Shown here in pieces: positions 37,771-39,175 of a DNA stretch of 39,175 nucleotides. The notes beneath the pieces were generated by a model. The model made no database searches, was not told where the DNA came from, and saw only the letters and a list, made by a program, of their open reading frames with translations. How positions within the stretch are numbered: the stretch's first letter is position 1; the number at the start of each line of letters is the position of its first letter. Made by a program: the position numbers and the translations under genes. Origin of the DNA: Candidatus Gastranaerophilales bacterium (GTDB lineage Bacteria; Cyanobacteriota; Vampirovibrionia; Gastranaerophilales; Gastranaerophilaceae); contig CAJOPY010000016.1 of assembly GCA_905236505.1 (NCBI GenBank), forward strand, positions 1-39,175. The letters are read 5' to 3'.

Positions 37771-39175
37771 ATGGCTAGAAAAACTCCCTTAGAAAAAATC
37801 AGAAATATTGGTATTGCCGCTCACATTGACGCAGGTAAAACCACTACAACTGAACGTATTTTGTTCTATACAGGAAAAACGCATAAATTAGGCGAAGTTC
37901 ATGACGGAGCTGCTGTTACAGACTTTATGGAACAAGAAAGAGAAAGAGGTATTACAATTCAATCAGCAGCTGTTACAGCTGAATGGAAAGGACACCAAAT
38001 TAACATCATTGACACACCGGGTCACGTTGACTTTACAATAGAAGTTGAACGTTCACTTCGTGTATTAGACGGTGTTATTGCTGTATTCTGTGCAGTAGGC
38101 GGTGTTCAATCACAATCAGAAACTGTTTGGCGTCAAGCAAACAGATATGAAGTACCTCGTATGGTATTTGTTAACAAAATGGACAGAACAGGCGCTGATT
38201 TCTACCGCGTAGTTGATCAAATCAAAAACAGATTGGGCGGAAATGCTGTTCCTATTCAATTACCTATCGGTGCAGAAGATAAATTTACCGGCTTAATTGA
38301 TTTAATGACAATGAAAGCTGAAATATACACAAATGACTTAGGTACAGATATAAGAGAAGAAGAAATTCCTGCAGACCTTCAAGCTAAAGCAAAAGAATAC
38401 AGAGATGCAATGGTTGAAGCTATTGCAGGTGAAGACGATACTTTGATGGAAAAATTCTTTGAAGATCCTGATTCAATCACTATTGATGAATTAAGAGCAG
38501 GTCTAAGAAAAGCTGTATGTAACAACAAAATTGTTCCTGTATGCTGCGGTACTGCATTCAAGAACAAAGGTGTTCAATTATTATTAGACAACGTTGTTTA
38601 CTACATGCCGTCACCGGTTGATGTAAAAGCTATTGAAGGTGAACTTGAAGACGGAACAAAAACAGAAAGACATTCATCTGACTCTGAACCTTTTTCAGCA
38701 TTAGCATTCAAAGTTATGACAGACCCGTTCGTAGGTCGTTTAACATTTATGAGAATATATTCCGGTATTATTACTTCAGGTTCTTATGTTCTTAACGCAT
38801 CAAACGGTAAAAAAGAACGTATTTCAAGACTTGTAAGAATGTATGCTGACCAAAGACTTGAAGAAAACGAAGTATACGCAGGTGATATTTGTGCAGCAGT
38901 AGGTTTAAAAGACACAACGACAGGTGATACGCTTTGCGATGAAAAAGCTCCTATCATCTTAGAAAAAATCAACTTCCCTGAACCGGTTATTTCTGTAGCA
39001 ATTGAACCTAAGACAAAAGCAGACCAAGATAAAATGGGTATAGCGCTACAAAAACTTGCTGAAGAAGATCCATCGTTTAGGGTTAAATCAGATACTGAAA
39101 CAGGTCAAACAATCATCTCCGGTATGGGTGAACTTCACTTAGAAATCATCGTTGACCGTATGCTTCGTGAATTCA
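37771..39175 (+). CDS. fusA: Elongation factor G, N-terminal part (truncated by window edge)
   Basis: [56 protein letters not shown]; open to the window end. Confidence 0.97.
   Translation, partial: MARKTPLEKIRNIGIAAHIDAGKTTTTERILFYTGKTHKLGEVHDGAAVTDFMEQERERGITIQSAAVTAEWKGHQINIIDTPGHVDFTIEVERSLRVLDGVIAVFCAVGGVQSQSETVWRQANRYEVPRMVFVNKMDRTGADFYRVVDQIKNRLGGNAVPIQLPIGAEDKFTGLIDLMTMKAEIYTNDLGTDIREEEIPADLQAKAKEYRDAMVEAIAGEDDTLMEKFFEDPDSITIDELRAGLRKAVCNNKIVPVCCGTAFKNKGVQLLLDNVVYYMPSPVDVKAIEGELEDGTKTERHSSDSEPFSALAFKVMTDPFVGRLTFMRIYSGIITSGSYVLNASNGKKERISRLVRMYADQRLEENEVYAGDICAAVGLKDTTTGDTLCDEKAPIILEKINFPEPVISVAIEPKTKADQDKMGIALQKLAEEDPSFRVKSDTETGQTIISGMGELHLEIIVDRMLREF

Overview
This is a low-GC bacterial chromosomal window with an outer-membrane cell plan (BamA, OmpH/Skp, AsmA-like). 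Overall protein style suggests a Gastranaerophilales/Melainabacteria-like (non-photosynthetic cyanobacterial sister) genome; that placement is inference. Housekeeping genes recognised: acpP (partial), nth, coaD, dnaK, a xerC/D-type recombinase, a TIGR03960/DUF2344-type radical SAM protein, two tandem APC permeases, glyQ, deoC, ftsZ, tcdA, ompH, bamA, secD, secF and fusA (partial). I saw no tRNA or rRNA genes, CRISPR array, transposon or prophage. The most interesting items are: (1) a soluble protein made of a DUF4177-like N-terminus, a coiled coil and a domain resembling the FlhA/SctV (FHIPEP) cytoplasmic domain, with no export-gate membrane domain, in an apparent bamA-ompH-X-tcdA operon; (2) a short N-terminal motif (roughly M-x(2-10)-N-x-[IVP]-[NSTA]-[FY]-[KGA]-[SAGK], often preceded by 'xINSIQxN') shared by five or six otherwise unrelated proteins, a candidate lineage-specific targeting tag; (3) a translationally coupled three-gene cassette of tagged proteins (two novel membrane proteins and a GH13-family protein with an unusual region I); (4) a tagged, membrane-anchored zincin (HEMGH...EFIADTYADM) resembling anthrax lethal factor-like metalloproteases. 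All family calls come from reading the supplied translations; no searches were run.
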